A stretch of 38,844 bases of DNA from Stenotrophomonas bentonitica (GTDB taxonomy: Bacteria > Pseudomonadota > Gammaproteobacteria > Xanthomonadales > Xanthomonadaceae), in NCBI RefSeq assembly GCF_002887735.1, contig NZ_PKQP01000016.1, positions 1 to 38,844 on the forward strand, in the 5' to 3' direction. Position 1 is the first letter of the stretch, and each line of letters opens with the position of its first letter. The position numbers were made by a program, and so were the translations under genes. The notes beneath the pieces are model-generated. The model worked only from the letters and a program-made list of their open reading frames with translations. It was not told the DNA's origin and did no database searches. Positions 1-7,689 of this stretch are shown here, piece by piece.

Positions 1-1
1 C

Positions 2-217
2 CTGGGCGATTCACTTACGTTCACCGTCGAGCGTGACTACCGCCCCACAACCACTCAGGTCGTCAACGCGGTAGAGGAGCCCGCAGATGCGCCGGTCCCT
101 ATCGCAAAACCCCTATCGGTCGCTGACGAACTGGCGAAGCTTCTGAAGCTGAAGGAGCAAGGGGTCTTGACCCAAGCCGAGTTCGACGCTCAGAAGAGCA
201 AGCTGTTGAGCCAATGA
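2..217 (+). CDS. SHOCT-domain protein, C-terminal end (partial)
   Basis: This is the last 71 residues of a gene that begins outside the window, read in the frame that ends with TGA at 215-217. The C-terminal 30 or so residues form a SHOCT (short C-terminal) motif: LADELAKLLKLKEQGVLTQA followed by EFDAQKSKLL. Such helices are found at the ends of many bacterial proteins, often envelope-associated or oligomerising, and carry no catalytic function. Upstream is a short segment with FTVERDY, which could be the end of a PH-like domain, but too little remains to name it. The frame is open to the left edge. The function of the whole protein cannot be told. Confidence 0.75.
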   Translation: MGDSLTFTVERDYRPTTTQVVNAVEEPADAPVPIAKPLSVADELAKLLKLKEQGVLTQAEFDAQKSKLLSQ

Positions 218-369
218 GCATGCGGCGTGACTGGTCCGGTGTTTAGCCAGGCAGCTCGCCTGCCACGGACCTAGTCTTACCGTTTCTCGTCTCCATGCTT
301 GCCAGATGCGGATGTCGGACTGAGCGCAAGCAAAAATGATGTAGGAAATTCCCCAGTGGACTGGCATCT

Positions 370-1362
370 ATGACCTACGCGATTCGACAGTGGTTGGACA
401 TTGCGTCTAACTATCGAGGAACCGCCATTCTGGGAAATGGCGCAAGCATTGCAGTAAGCTCCAGTTTCTCCTATGGATCGCTACTCGGGGAGGCGAGCTC
501 AAGCAAGCTCATGGCTTCTGATGTAGAGCAGCTATTCACTTTCTTCAAGACAACGGACTTCGAATTGATCCTGCGCATCGTATGGCAGGCATCGAATGTC
601 AACCGATCATTGAGCATTGAGGACAGCCGAACACGTAAGGCGTACTTGGGGGTTCGAGAGTGTCTCATTCAAAGTGTGCAAGCAATTCACCCCGAGTTCG
701 ACCAGGTCAGGGAACACTTGCCTGCGATCTACCAGTTTCTCAAGCACTTCGACACGGTTGCGTCGCTGAACTACGACCTCATCGTCTATTGGGCCCTGAT
801 GCATGGCTATGAGCAAGATGACGAGCATGCCATTAAGGACTGCTTCGGTGCAGGCGGGCTATTTCAAGATGATTGGCGCAGATTGAGAGCGCCTATTCGT
901 GGGCAGCGTTCTACAACACTAGTGTTCTACCCTCACGGGAATCTGTCGTTGTGCCGCGACAGCGTAGAGCAGGAATTCAAGATCCACAGCAACGATGCTG
1001 GTCTGCTTCAATCGATTCTAACGCGCTGGCGCAGCGAAGAAGTAGTGCCGCTTTTTGTGAGCGAGGGGATTTCGGAGCAGAAGGTGGCTGCAATCAAGAA
1101 CAGCTACTACCTTTCTACGGTGTATCGGGAGGTGCTGCGTTGCGAGCGCGAGACGCTCGTCATTTATGGCTGGGGCTTGGGTGAGCAGGACATCCACTTG
1201 TTGCGGCGGATGCGGGATACAGGTATCCGCCGAGTAGCGGTCTCAGTGTATGGCGGAGACCAAATTTATTGTAATCGGGTTTTTCCGATCATCCGAGACG
1301 CTTTAGGTGCGGTGCTTGTGGAATTTTTCGATAGTCAAAGTATCGGGTGCTGGAACAACTAG
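370..1362 (+). CDS. DUF4917 / SIR2-like family protein
   Basis: A 330-residue protein with the signature pattern of the DUF4917 group, which is related to SIR2-like NAD-binding folds. Visible motifs are a glycine-rich nucleotide loop LGNGAS (residues 21-26), SLNYDL (132-137, matching the NYD motif of SIR2-like proteins), YPHGNL (187-192) and a C-terminal YGWGLGEQD (266-274). SIR2-like domains in defence systems (Thoeris ThsA, DSR, SIR2-APAZ) hydrolyse NAD+ after phage detection. A similar role here is inferred from the fold and the neighbourhood, not shown. No membrane segment is seen. No strong ribosome binding site precedes the ATG. The next gene, 213 bp downstream on the same strand, is an OST-HTH protein, so the two may act as a pair. 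Confidence 0.75.
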   Translation: MTYAIRQWLDIASNYRGTAILGNGASIAVSSSFSYGSLLGEASSSKLMASDVEQLFTFFKTTDFELILRIVWQASNVNRSLSIEDSRTRKAYLGVRECLIQSVQAIHPEFDQVREHLPAIYQFLKHFDTVASLNYDLIVYWALMHGYEQDDEHAIKDCFGAGGLFQDDWRRLRAPIRGQRSTTLVFYPHGNLSLCRDSVEQEFKIHSNDAGLLQSILTRWRSEEVVPLFVSEGISEQKVAAIKNSYYLSTVYREVLRCERETLVIYGWGLGEQDIHLLRRMRDTGIRRVAVSVYGGDQIYCNRVFPIIRDALGAVLVEFFDSQSIGCWNN

Positions 1363-1575
1363 AGCGTGTCGTGTCAGCTTTCCTTGTGCCTAGGTGTGTA
1401 GCGACGGCACTAGTCGCCAGCGGAGCAATGTGGATCAAGGGGACTGTCGGTCGCTCGGAGGCTGCTGAATTTAGGATTGGAGACATCTATCTAGATGCAT
1501 AGCAGTAGGGCTTCGCCGGCTAGATTTTATGCTGGCTGTGAATCGATAAGCCCGTCTTGATAGTCTTGCATACGC

Positions 1576-2454
1576 ATGGAGCCGAATTGCATGGTTGACT
1601 CTTCATCCGCTGATCCACTGCGAGTTCCCCAGCGGGAGGTGCAGCGGCTCTTGGGCCGTTGCCTTCTTCGCATTCAGCAGTACGAGCGCTTGATCAAAGC
1701 CATCGTGGCGCACCATGAGATCTGTGGACCCATATCGTCCCTGGATGCAATCCGGTCCGCTCGTATCGCTGACGCGTCAACAAAGAGCCTGGGGCTCTTG
1801 GTCGGAAAACTTGTGGGGTCCTATCTGGTCCATGGTTCTGGGCGCGACACCGACCTGCCCGACCCTGGTTCTGGCGAGGTCGCAACGGTTCGAATGCAGC
1901 TCCGGCTTGAAATGGGCGCTGAGGACTTTGAGCGGACCCAAGCGGATCTCAAAGATCTGGTAAGGCTCCGAAACGACTTGGTCCATCACTTTATTGATCA
2001 GCACGACATTTGGACTGTGCCGGGCTGTGCGCGCGCCGAGCAAGCGTTGCTCACCGCCTACTCTCGTATTGATAATCATTTCGAACAGTTGCGTAGCTGG
2101 GCTGAGCACATGGAGCAAGCGCGCCAGCTTGCTGCCGAGTTCGTCCAGTCTGAGGTCTTCCGCGACCTGGTGATCAACGGTATTGCCCCCGATGGCTCAG
2201 TTGACTGGCCCAGTTCAGGCATCGTTCGACTGCTTAGAGAGGCGATGTCTGAGTTGTCCGTGGATGGTTGGACATCCATCGCCAACGCTGAAATTTTCAT
2301 TCAGGAGCGAGATCCCGAACAATCGCCAGTAAAGTACGGATGCCGCACCTTGAAGCAGGTCGTGCATCAATCTCGGCTCTTCGAGCTTCAATACCAGGAG
2401 CGATATGGCAGGCGTGAGGCCTACTTTAAGGATCGTGCACGCAGATCGTCTTGA
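1576..2454 (+). CDS. OST-HTH/LOTUS domain protein with HEPN-like N-terminus
   Basis: A 292-residue protein. The last 75 or so residues (about 213-287) look like an OST-HTH/LOTUS domain, an RNA-binding winged helix, with the typical ending LKQVVHQSRLFELQY. The N-terminal half is helical and contains RLRNDLVHHF. R132-x4-H137 fits the Rx4-6H motif of HEPN ribonucleases and of related helical non-catalytic folds. OST-HTH domains in bacteria are often joined to PIN/NYN or HEPN-like RNases, so an RNA-targeting role is plausible but inferred. The start is uncertain: ATG at 1576 lacks a ribosome binding site, whereas ATG at 1591 has GGAG nine bases before it. The gene is convergent with the CBASS operon, which ends at 2580. 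Confidence 0.7.
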   Translation: MEPNCMVDSSSADPLRVPQREVQRLLGRCLLRIQQYERLIKAIVAHHEICGPISSLDAIRSARIADASTKSLGLLVGKLVGSYLVHGSGRDTDLPDPGSGEVATVRMQLRLEMGAEDFERTQADLKDLVRLRNDLVHHFIDQHDIWTVPGCARAEQALLTAYSRIDNHFEQLRSWAEHMEQARQLAAEFVQSEVFRDLVINGIAPDGSVDWPSSGIVRLLREAMSELSVDGWTSIANAEIFIQERDPEQSPVKYGCRTLKQVVHQSRLFELQYQERYGRREAYFKDRARRSS

Positions 2455-2579
2455 TCAGGTCCGTCGAATCGCATTGGCGTTCATCGACTGGCGAATAGGC
2501 CACGGTTGTCAATTATTTTTGAGCTTCAACTGCCGGGCATTGGGCCCGTCGAGCATGAGACGGGGCTTTATGGGGTCGT

Positions 2580-3047
2580 TCACTCGATGGATCGGAGCAC
2601 CAAGCCCGGCCCAAGCGTCGTAACGAGCTCTACTCGTAGGCTCTTCCGGCCGACGATCACCGCTAGCAAGGGGCGATTGTCTTTGCGATCGTTCGCTAAA
2701 CGTCGCCACTCAGAACGATCCAGTGAGGAGGGCGTAGGGTGATCTTCGGGATGCGTATGCCACTCCCCAAGATAGCGAACCGTGCCTTGACTTGCCTTCC
2801 ATCGGGCCAGAGCAATGCCTGCATGTCCAAGAGGCGTTCGTTCGAACAGATATCGAAAGCGCCTGTCCCATTTCGTCGGTGCCGTTGCTTCATCGATCAG
2901 CAAGTGGACGCCATGGACAGTCCCCAGCAGCAGTCCACCTGCTTCGCAGTCTGTGTCACGGTGCTGGATGTGGTTGTTGAACACGTCAAGTGTGGATGCA
3001 GAGAAGCTCAGCAGCATCTTGCGATCGGGGCTGCCCCAGGAACTCAT
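2580..3047 (-). CDS. cap3: CBASS Cap3, JAB/JAMM isopeptidase
   Basis: JAB (Mov34/MPN/PAD-1) metalloprotease of 155 residues from the chosen start. The zinc site is complete: Glu35 in CEAGGLLLG, then EWHTHP with His97 and His99, followed by Asp110 in SSLDRSEW. In type II CBASS, Cap3 removes the CD-NTase from the proteins to which Cap2 attached it, and so limits or resets activation. It is the last gene of the operon. ATG at 3047 forms an ATGA overlap with the cap2 stop and gives the N-terminus MSSWGSP typical of the family. In-frame starts at 3056 (ATG) and 3065 (GTG) also exist. Family assignment is strong; activity is inferred. Confidence 0.9.
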   Translation of the reverse strand: MSSWGSPDRKMLLSFSASTLDVFNNHIQHRDTDCEAGGLLLGTVHGVHLLIDEATAPTKWDRRFRYLFERTPLGHAGIALARWKASQGTVRYLGEWHTHPEDHPTPSSLDRSEWRRLANDRKDNRPLLAVIVGRKSLRVELVTTLGPGLVLRSIE

Positions 3048-4669
3048 GAACGGCATATTGGACACTCTGCATCCGGTTGAAGGTCACAATCTGCGGCGGC
3101 TGCAGTTTGGGTCGTATCCAGAACTCTGGTGCGCAGCGTGGGCGACGATTTGCCATTGACCCAGTCGAGCACCAAGTCCATGGCCAGGCTGGCCGCCTGC
3201 ACGGAAACAGAGGCGGGGAAGGGCACATAGAGCCCCTCGCAGCCATGTCCTGCCAGAAGCAAGGGCACGTCCCCGACCACTGAACGAAGTTCACCCCGCC
3301 GGTTGCCGTGCCACAGGCATCGATAGCAGCCTGCGCTGACGTCTTCCGTCCGGATCATTGCTCGGACGGCAGTCCCCGGGCCCTCAATCCAAGCAGAGAT
3401 CATGGGAACGGTGCGAGGTGTCGTATCGCAGAGCCAGTGGCCCAGTGACTCCTCGCCAGTTGCGTCGATCAACAGGTCAAAATCATCGAGCACAAGCTGC
3501 CGAGCATCCCTTTGGATGGCCTCAACTTCAATCCCAGGAGAGAGGCGTTGAAGTTCATCGACCATGGCAACAGCCTTGTTTTTCAGCAGATGTGAAAAAC
3601 CCAGGCGATGTCGGCCCAAATTCTGAGGGAGCAACTTGTCAAAGTCGACCAGCGTCAACTTGCCGCCAACTGTGCCAGCGCCCGCCTTGCAGAGCATCTC
3701 CGCGAGATAGCCGCCGATTGTGCCGCATCCAATCAGTCCGACGCGTTTTCCAGCGAGGGTCCTCATGCCTGGAATGTTGCGCTGAGCCAGGTACTGATCA
3801 TCGATGCGCATTGCCGTCAGGAGCAGCACTTTGAGGCCAAAGGTGGTGTCTCGTCTGTCCGCGAGCTTAACCTTCGCTTTGCTGCGGTCATAGATGACAG
3901 CAAATCCGTAGGTCATGAGCGGTGAGTCGATGAAGATGAGGATGCAAATCCGCTTCTCTCGTTCGCCCAGCTGGATGCGTTCATGGATCTTGCGACGGCA
4001 ACTCCGATCAAGCTGACTTTGCCACTCCAAGATGTCATTGACGGTCTTAGGGGGCCACGATCGGGGGTTGGGGCGTGGCATTGCGGTCGTCTTGATTCGA
4101 TACGTAGGTGGTGGGCTTCTAGTCACCTTCAAACCAAGAAGGTCGATCTTCTTTGTGGTGCGCTCAACGCTATCGGTGATGAACCAATGCAAGCCGTCGT
4201 CGCCTTCTGCGATCAAGCAGTGCTGGCGCCCGGGGATATCTCCGAGGACGTCGAACAAGCAGTTAGGTCCATTCCAATAGGCGAAAAATTCCTCCACAAG
4301 ATCCTCGACCAGCTCGCCTTTTGTGATTTGGCAAAGCACACGGTCGGCCTGGTCCAAGCACGCAATCGTTTGGCCCACTGGGTCGAAAATGTTGAGGACG
4401 ATGGAGCCTGGGGCGAGGTAGCAAAGATCCCCGTAGGCGCCAATGTGGGGCACCGCAGCCGGGAAGTGTTTCGGAATGTCCAGCAAGCGAACACGAGGAA
4501 GTGCAAAGAAGTCAGGATCCAGCGCAACTTCGCAGCGGATACCTTGTTCGGATGCGTTCCGGGCGAGCTCACCGGTCAAGGTGAACCACCCGTCAGCATC
4601 CTTCCCTGAGTAATGGAAGCCCCTTTCTTTGATGGCTTCAATCACTTCGCTGGCCCGCGCCCGCTTCAT
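3044..4669 (-). CDS. cap2: CBASS Cap2, E2-E1 ThiF-family ligase
   Basis: A 541-residue fusion. The N-terminal half resembles a ubiquitin E2-like domain, with a candidate catalytic Cys83 in YGDLCYLAPGS. The C-terminal half is a ThiF/E1 adenylyltransferase with the Rossmann loop VGLIGCGTIGG, the LVDFD strand and a late Cys pair in SAGCYRCLW. The C-terminal CPIC may complete a zinc site. In type II CBASS, Cap2 adenylates the CD-NTase C-terminus, passes it as a thioester and conjugates it to cellular targets, priming cyclic dinucleotide synthesis. It overlaps the CD-NTase gene upstream (ATGA) and cap3 downstream. Length and domain order match known Cap2 proteins. Confidence 0.92.
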   Translation of the reverse strand: MKRARASEVIEAIKERGFHYSGKDADGWFTLTGELARNASEQGIRCEVALDPDFFALPRVRLLDIPKHFPAAVPHIGAYGDLCYLAPGSIVLNIFDPVGQTIACLDQADRVLCQITKGELVEDLVEEFFAYWNGPNCLFDVLGDIPGRQHCLIAEGDDGLHWFITDSVERTTKKIDLLGLKVTRSPPPTYRIKTTAMPRPNPRSWPPKTVNDILEWQSQLDRSCRRKIHERIQLGEREKRICILIFIDSPLMTYGFAVIYDRSKAKVKLADRRDTTFGLKVLLLTAMRIDDQYLAQRNIPGMRTLAGKRVGLIGCGTIGGYLAEMLCKAGAGTVGGKLTLVDFDKLLPQNLGRHRLGFSHLLKNKAVAMVDELQRLSPGIEVEAIQRDARQLVLDDFDLLIDATGEESLGHWLCDTTPRTVPMISAWIEGPGTAVRAMIRTEDVSAGCYRCLWHGNRRGELRSVVGDVPLLLAGHGCEGLYVPFPASVSVQAASLAMDLVLDWVNGKSSPTLRTRVLDTTQTAAAADCDLQPDAECPICRS

Positions 4670-5805
4670 CCAGCCTTCGTCCTGCCAACAAGCTCACTCG
4701 GGCCTGCCGAGGGGGCGGTAGCTAAAATGGTCGCCTTAACGCTGCTGACCTTCACGCGGTCAGGCTCGTCGGGGAAGCGCGATCCGAATTCCTTGCGCAG
4801 CCACGAGCATGCTTGCGCGGCGTTAGACGCGTCGATCGAGCCGCGCAGGGCAACCTCCAAGGCTTCAAACGCCTTGGCGGCCTCTTCAACCCCGTCCTTA
4901 CCAAGGCGGGCGGTGAAAGACTCGGACGACTCAACTGGGTTGCTAACGCCGTCGCGTAGTCGATCCGGCAGGGCAGAGACCACATCTAGAAGTGCAAGGT
5001 CATCTCGACGCTCCCGCTTCTCAAACAACGGCGCCGCCGCTGCCATGAGCAGAATGGAGGAGGGGCCTTTGGTCGGCCAGTGCCAGTCTCGGAACGCTTT
5101 CAAGTAGCGAACCACGCGCTGGAATTGCTCACCCTTTTCCTCGACCTCGTTCAGAAACCAAGCCTTGATGGGCCGCGGATCAGAGGCAACCCAATCATCG
5201 ACACCATGCGCAAGGAGAACCTTGTCTTTGGGCAGTGCTGACCAGGCGTCACGCTCGGCCTTGATAGCAGCCTCAGCAATGGAATCAAGGGCGTAATGCT
5301 CCATCGTTGCTTTGGCGAGGGAGGTGAACTCTTCGTCAGGAATGGCGTAGAGCGGAACATCGATATGGGCGTGCTCGGCGATCACCATGCGAATGCACGT
5401 TGGCTTTTCCGTGAGCTCCCAACCCATACGATCGGCGAGTGGTGCAAGGGCTTCCTTCGCGGCATTGAAGAACACGCGGGCCGCAATGCTTGGCCTTTTG
5501 GTCTCAGATACAAAGCTCAGCGGAAGGTAGCAGCCGTCATCCAAGTCCGCCTGTTGGGGCGGCTGCGCCGGGGCATTGATCGTCTTGTAGGCCCAGGAGC
5601 CTTGGGTAAAGAAGCGCGGTTCCGGGACATCTTTGGTGTAGCCGCGTTCGCGAAGCACCCGAGGAATGCCGGCGCGGAGACAGTTCCGAACCTCAACACG
5701 AGCGTCGGAAATCACAGAGCGCTGAGCGGGAGTGAGATCAAGCGCTTCGCGCAGGCACGAGTTGCCATCAACAGTGGTGTGGAACAGTGAGCTCAGGTCT
5801 AGCAT
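4666..5805 (-). CDS. dncV: CBASS CD-NTase, DncV-like cyclic dinucleotide synthase
   Basis: A 379-residue cGAS/DncV-like nucleotidyltransferase. The catalytic pattern is clear: GS (69-70) in FFTQGSWAYKT, the acidic motif ADLDDG (Asp87, Asp89) and a third acid Asp149 in HIDVPLY. By homology to Vibrio DncV it should make a cyclic dinucleotide, probably 3'3'-cGAMP, on phage infection and so activate the phospholipase encoded just upstream. The exact product is not proven by sequence. It overlaps capV by 7 bases and cap2 by 4, so translation is coupled. The C-terminus is KAG; a small terminal residue is what Cap2 ligases use for conjugation. Confidence 0.93.
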   Translation of the reverse strand: MLDLSSLFHTTVDGNSCLREALDLTPAQRSVISDARVEVRNCLRAGIPRVLRERGYTKDVPEPRFFTQGSWAYKTINAPAQPPQQADLDDGCYLPLSFVSETKRPSIAARVFFNAAKEALAPLADRMGWELTEKPTCIRMVIAEHAHIDVPLYAIPDEEFTSLAKATMEHYALDSIAEAAIKAERDAWSALPKDKVLLAHGVDDWVASDPRPIKAWFLNEVEEKGEQFQRVVRYLKAFRDWHWPTKGPSSILLMAAAAPLFEKRERRDDLALLDVVSALPDRLRDGVSNPVESSESFTARLGKDGVEEAAKAFEALEVALRGSIDASNAAQACSWLRKEFGSRFPDEPDRVKVSSVKATILATAPSAGPSELVGRTKAG

Positions 5806-6806
5806 GACGTCTCCGGCGTATTCTTGTTGGGGCCGTGATAGAAGATGGGGCTCGGAGCATGATGGTTCCGGAAGGGCAGGAAATCTGCATCTCCCAATGC
5901 CCTCTGGGCCGCATGGACGCCGCGATCGCGCAGCGTGTTGGTTGCGCCGATAGACACGCGATCAAGGGCCTTAACGTCCCGGCTTTGGTCGGGCGTAGCC
6001 TGGTCATCGATCTGGTAATACTGCTTGCCCAGTGATTGCTTGAGCATGTAGTCGACGGATGATTCTTGGGCAGAGATCACAAGGTCGAACAATCCTCCAC
6101 CCCATCGGCCAAAGCCTCGATCCAGGTCCGCCCCGCCGCGAACGGTGGCGCCAATGGTCATGGTGCCAATGGACAGCACGCGGATGATTGCTTGTGGGTC
6201 AGGCGCCAAGAACGTTCTGATCTCATGAAGCCCAAACAGACCAGGTGCATTACCAACAAGCCCACCGTCTGCATAGACGCCTCGACTGTTGCGCGAGAGT
6301 GGGAAGTAGACAGGTGCAGCTGCGGTCGCTAGGGCTACGTCCACCACCGACATGTGGTGGTCGAGCTCAAAGGAGGGGTGGTGGGGCGTCTTGAAGAACT
6401 GACCGCGGCCGGTGGAGTAGTTCACCGCAGGAATGAGGACCCGATGTTTAAGGTCGCCGACCAAAGTGTCGCCAAATCGGTCTTGAAGCACGCCCTTGAG
6501 CCCGGCCGAATCGTGCTTTGCCTTCAACCAGAACCCGAGCAGCCGGCGACCCAGGCTGCGGCAGCCAAAGATCTTGCTGCCATGGTCCTCAAAGAGCCCT
6601 TTAAGCTCGGCAGCGGGAATATCCGCCGCCAAGCCCAGGGCCAGCATCCCTCCTGCTGACGTGCCGCAGATCAGGTCAAAGTGCGAGGCAATCGGCCTGC
6701 CCATCACCTTTTCGAGCTCTGCCAGTACCGTGGCGGTGTAGAGGCCGCGATACCCGCCCCCAGAGAGGGCGAGCACATGGTAAGTAGGAGGAGGGGTGCT
6801 AACCAT
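5799..6806 (-). CDS. capV: CBASS effector CapV, patatin-like phospholipase
   Basis: A 335-residue patatin-like phospholipase. It has the oxyanion loop SGGGYRG (15-21), the nucleophile elbow GTSAGG with Ser50, and the catalytic Asp180 in YADGG. This Ser-Asp dyad is standard for the family. CapV binds the cyclic dinucleotide made by its partner CD-NTase and degrades membrane phospholipids, killing the infected cell before phage release. The gene starts 5 bases after the stop of the DUF2188 gene; GGAGG near the end of that gene serves as ribosome binding site. It overlaps the CD-NTase gene. The order capV - CD-NTase - cap2 - cap3 is the classic type II CBASS arrangement of Vibrio cholerae and E. 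coli. Confidence 0.94.
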   Translation of the reverse strand: MVSTPPPTYHVLALSGGGYRGLYTATVLAELEKVMGRPIASHFDLICGTSAGGMLALGLAADIPAAELKGLFEDHGSKIFGCRSLGRRLLGFWLKAKHDSAGLKGVLQDRFGDTLVGDLKHRVLIPAVNYSTGRGQFFKTPHHPSFELDHHMSVVDVALATAAAPVYFPLSRNSRGVYADGGLVGNAPGLFGLHEIRTFLAPDPQAIIRVLSIGTMTIGATVRGGADLDRGFGRWGGGLFDLVISAQESSVDYMLKQSLGKQYYQIDDQATPDQSRDVKALDRVSIGATNTLRDRGVHAAQRALGDADFLPFRNHHAPSPIFYHGPNKNTPETSC

Positions 6807-6811
6807 TGACG

Positions 6812-7036
6812 TCAGCCCTCCGGCGGGTAGGAGTCGGGGCCGTGGCTATCCTTGTCCCGGATCTGGCCGTTCGGGCGGTGGATTACCAGCTCTGACTCTT
6901 GGTTGCGTGCAATCTCCCGCGCGGCGTCGATGGCCTGCTGCTGAGTGTCGTGCAGTGAGGTGGCGCGCTGATTGCCAGCGCCCCTGACCGCCCAACCGTC
7001 CTGGTGGGGAACAACATGTTGGTTCTTGCCTGCCAT
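6812..7036 (-). CDS. DUF2188 small protein, first gene of CBASS operon
   Basis: A 74-residue protein with the DUF2188 pattern: HVVPHQDGWAVRGAGNQRAT near the N-terminus, then a helix with many Ala/Arg residues and a LVIHRPNGQIRDKDSHG ending. DUF2188 proteins are small, basic and of unknown function. Translation should be strong, with AAGGAG eight bases before the ATG. It ends 5 bases before capV and is clearly the leader of the CBASS transcript. An accessory role is possible, but it may simply be a passenger. It is not among the usual CBASS core or ancillary proteins as far as I know. Confidence 0.8.
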   Translation of the reverse strand: MAGKNQHVVPHQDGWAVRGAGNQRATSLHDTQQQAIDAAREIARNQESELVIHRPNGQIRDKDSHGPDSYPPEG

Positions 7037-7059
7037 TTCACAGCTCCTTGATCAGGTTA

Positions 7060-7071
7060 AACAGCACTGTT
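7060..7071. promoter_or_regulatory. Short palindrome before the CBASS operon
   Basis: AACAG-CA-CTGTT is a perfect 5-bp dyad lying 24-35 bases before the DUF2188 start codon. It sits where a repressor would block the CBASS promoter or the start of its leader. It differs in sequence from the GTTG/CAAC operators further upstream, so it may be unrelated or fortuitous. Confidence 0.3.
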
Positions 7072-7119
7072 GGTGTATCTAATTGCAGTTGCCTCGGGAA
7101 AAGCGATGGCGCACAATCT

Positions 7120-7137
7120 GTTGCTCCTCCAGACAAC
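7120..7137. promoter_or_regulatory. Operator-like site 1 (GTTG-N10-CAAC)
   Basis: The sequence GTTGCTCCTCCAGACAAC has 4-bp inverted arms. Read against the reverse complement of site 2 (7175-7196), it shares the right-hand stretch TCCAGACAACAC exactly. The site lies 84 bases before the CBASS leader gene and is a likely binding site for the divergent XRE regulator. Binding itself is inferred. Confidence 0.55.
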
Positions 7138-7174
7138 ACCCTGAGCGTGAATCACTCAAGCCGGAAAGGCGAAA

Positions 7175-7196
7175 GTGTTGTCTGGATGGGCAACAC
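7175..7196. promoter_or_regulatory. Operator-like site 2 (GTGTTG-N10-CAACAC)
   Basis: A perfect 6-bp dyad, GTGTTG and CAACAC, spaced by 10 bases. It is the inverted copy of site 1, with the two centres about 57 bp apart. It lies 99 bases before the XRE gene. Two copies in opposite orientation between divergent promoters suit a repressor that controls both its own gene and the CBASS operon. Confidence 0.6.
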
Positions 7197-7294
7197 CCTA
7201 GCAGGGTCAAAACCGGGATGCAAGTCTCATTTGTGAATTTCCCCGCGGGGCGCGGGGACGGTGGAAAGCGCCCCTTGCTGACCAGGAGTAAGTA

Positions 7295-7687
7295 ATGCCG
7301 CAAACAGGCTTAGGCCTTGCCTTAAAAACGCTACGCGAGCGAGCGACCATGTCTTTGCGCGAATTGGGCCAGCTTTCGTCAATCGATCACGCGTATGTCT
7401 ATCGCTTGGAGACAGGCGAGAAGACCAGCCCGTCCCCCGATCTTGTCGACAAGCTGTTGCATGTGCTCAAGCCAGGGGAAAGGGATGAGGAAATGGTGTC
7501 GTGGCTCGTTGATCATCCTGAAGCGGATCCAAAGCTTGTTGAGTTTGTGTTACAAGACCCGACAATCAGTGTCGAAGTGTTCTCAGCAGCAGCAGGCATG
7601 AGGCACCGGGGCACAGCAAGGCCAGATCCGGCTCTGCTCATATCCAGAGTTCAAAAAGCGTTTCAGGATGACGACGAGGACGAGTAG
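7295..7687 (+). CDS. capH: XRE-family HTH regulator, CapH-type
   Basis: A 130-residue protein with an N-terminal helix-turn-helix (about 8-60): LRERATMSLRELGQLSS followed by DHAYVYRLETGEKTSP. The C-terminal half is acidic and helical and probably dimerises. A strong AGGAG lies seven bases before the ATG. It is divergent from the CBASS operon and followed two bases later by an ImmA/IrrE peptidase gene. This is the gene arrangement of CapH/CapP, in which the repressor CapH silences CBASS until CapP cleaves it after DNA damage. The assignment rests on architecture and context; family members are very diverse in sequence. Confidence 0.8.
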   Translation: MPQTGLGLALKTLRERATMSLRELGQLSSIDHAYVYRLETGEKTSPSPDLVDKLLHVLKPGERDEEMVSWLVDHPEADPKLVEFVLQDPTISVEVFSAAAGMRHRGTARPDPALLISRVQKAFQDDDEDE

Positions 7688-7689
7688 CC

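Noticed and set aside
3983..4609. A 208-codon plus-strand frame opposite cap2
   Set aside because: It lies wholly within the E2-E1 coding region, whose motifs are complete on the other strand.
7240..7260. GC-rich dyad (CCCCGCGGGG and a following CGGGG) in the capH leader
   Set aside because: Could be a leader hairpin, but the sequence is simple and gives no clear terminator or riboswitch pattern.
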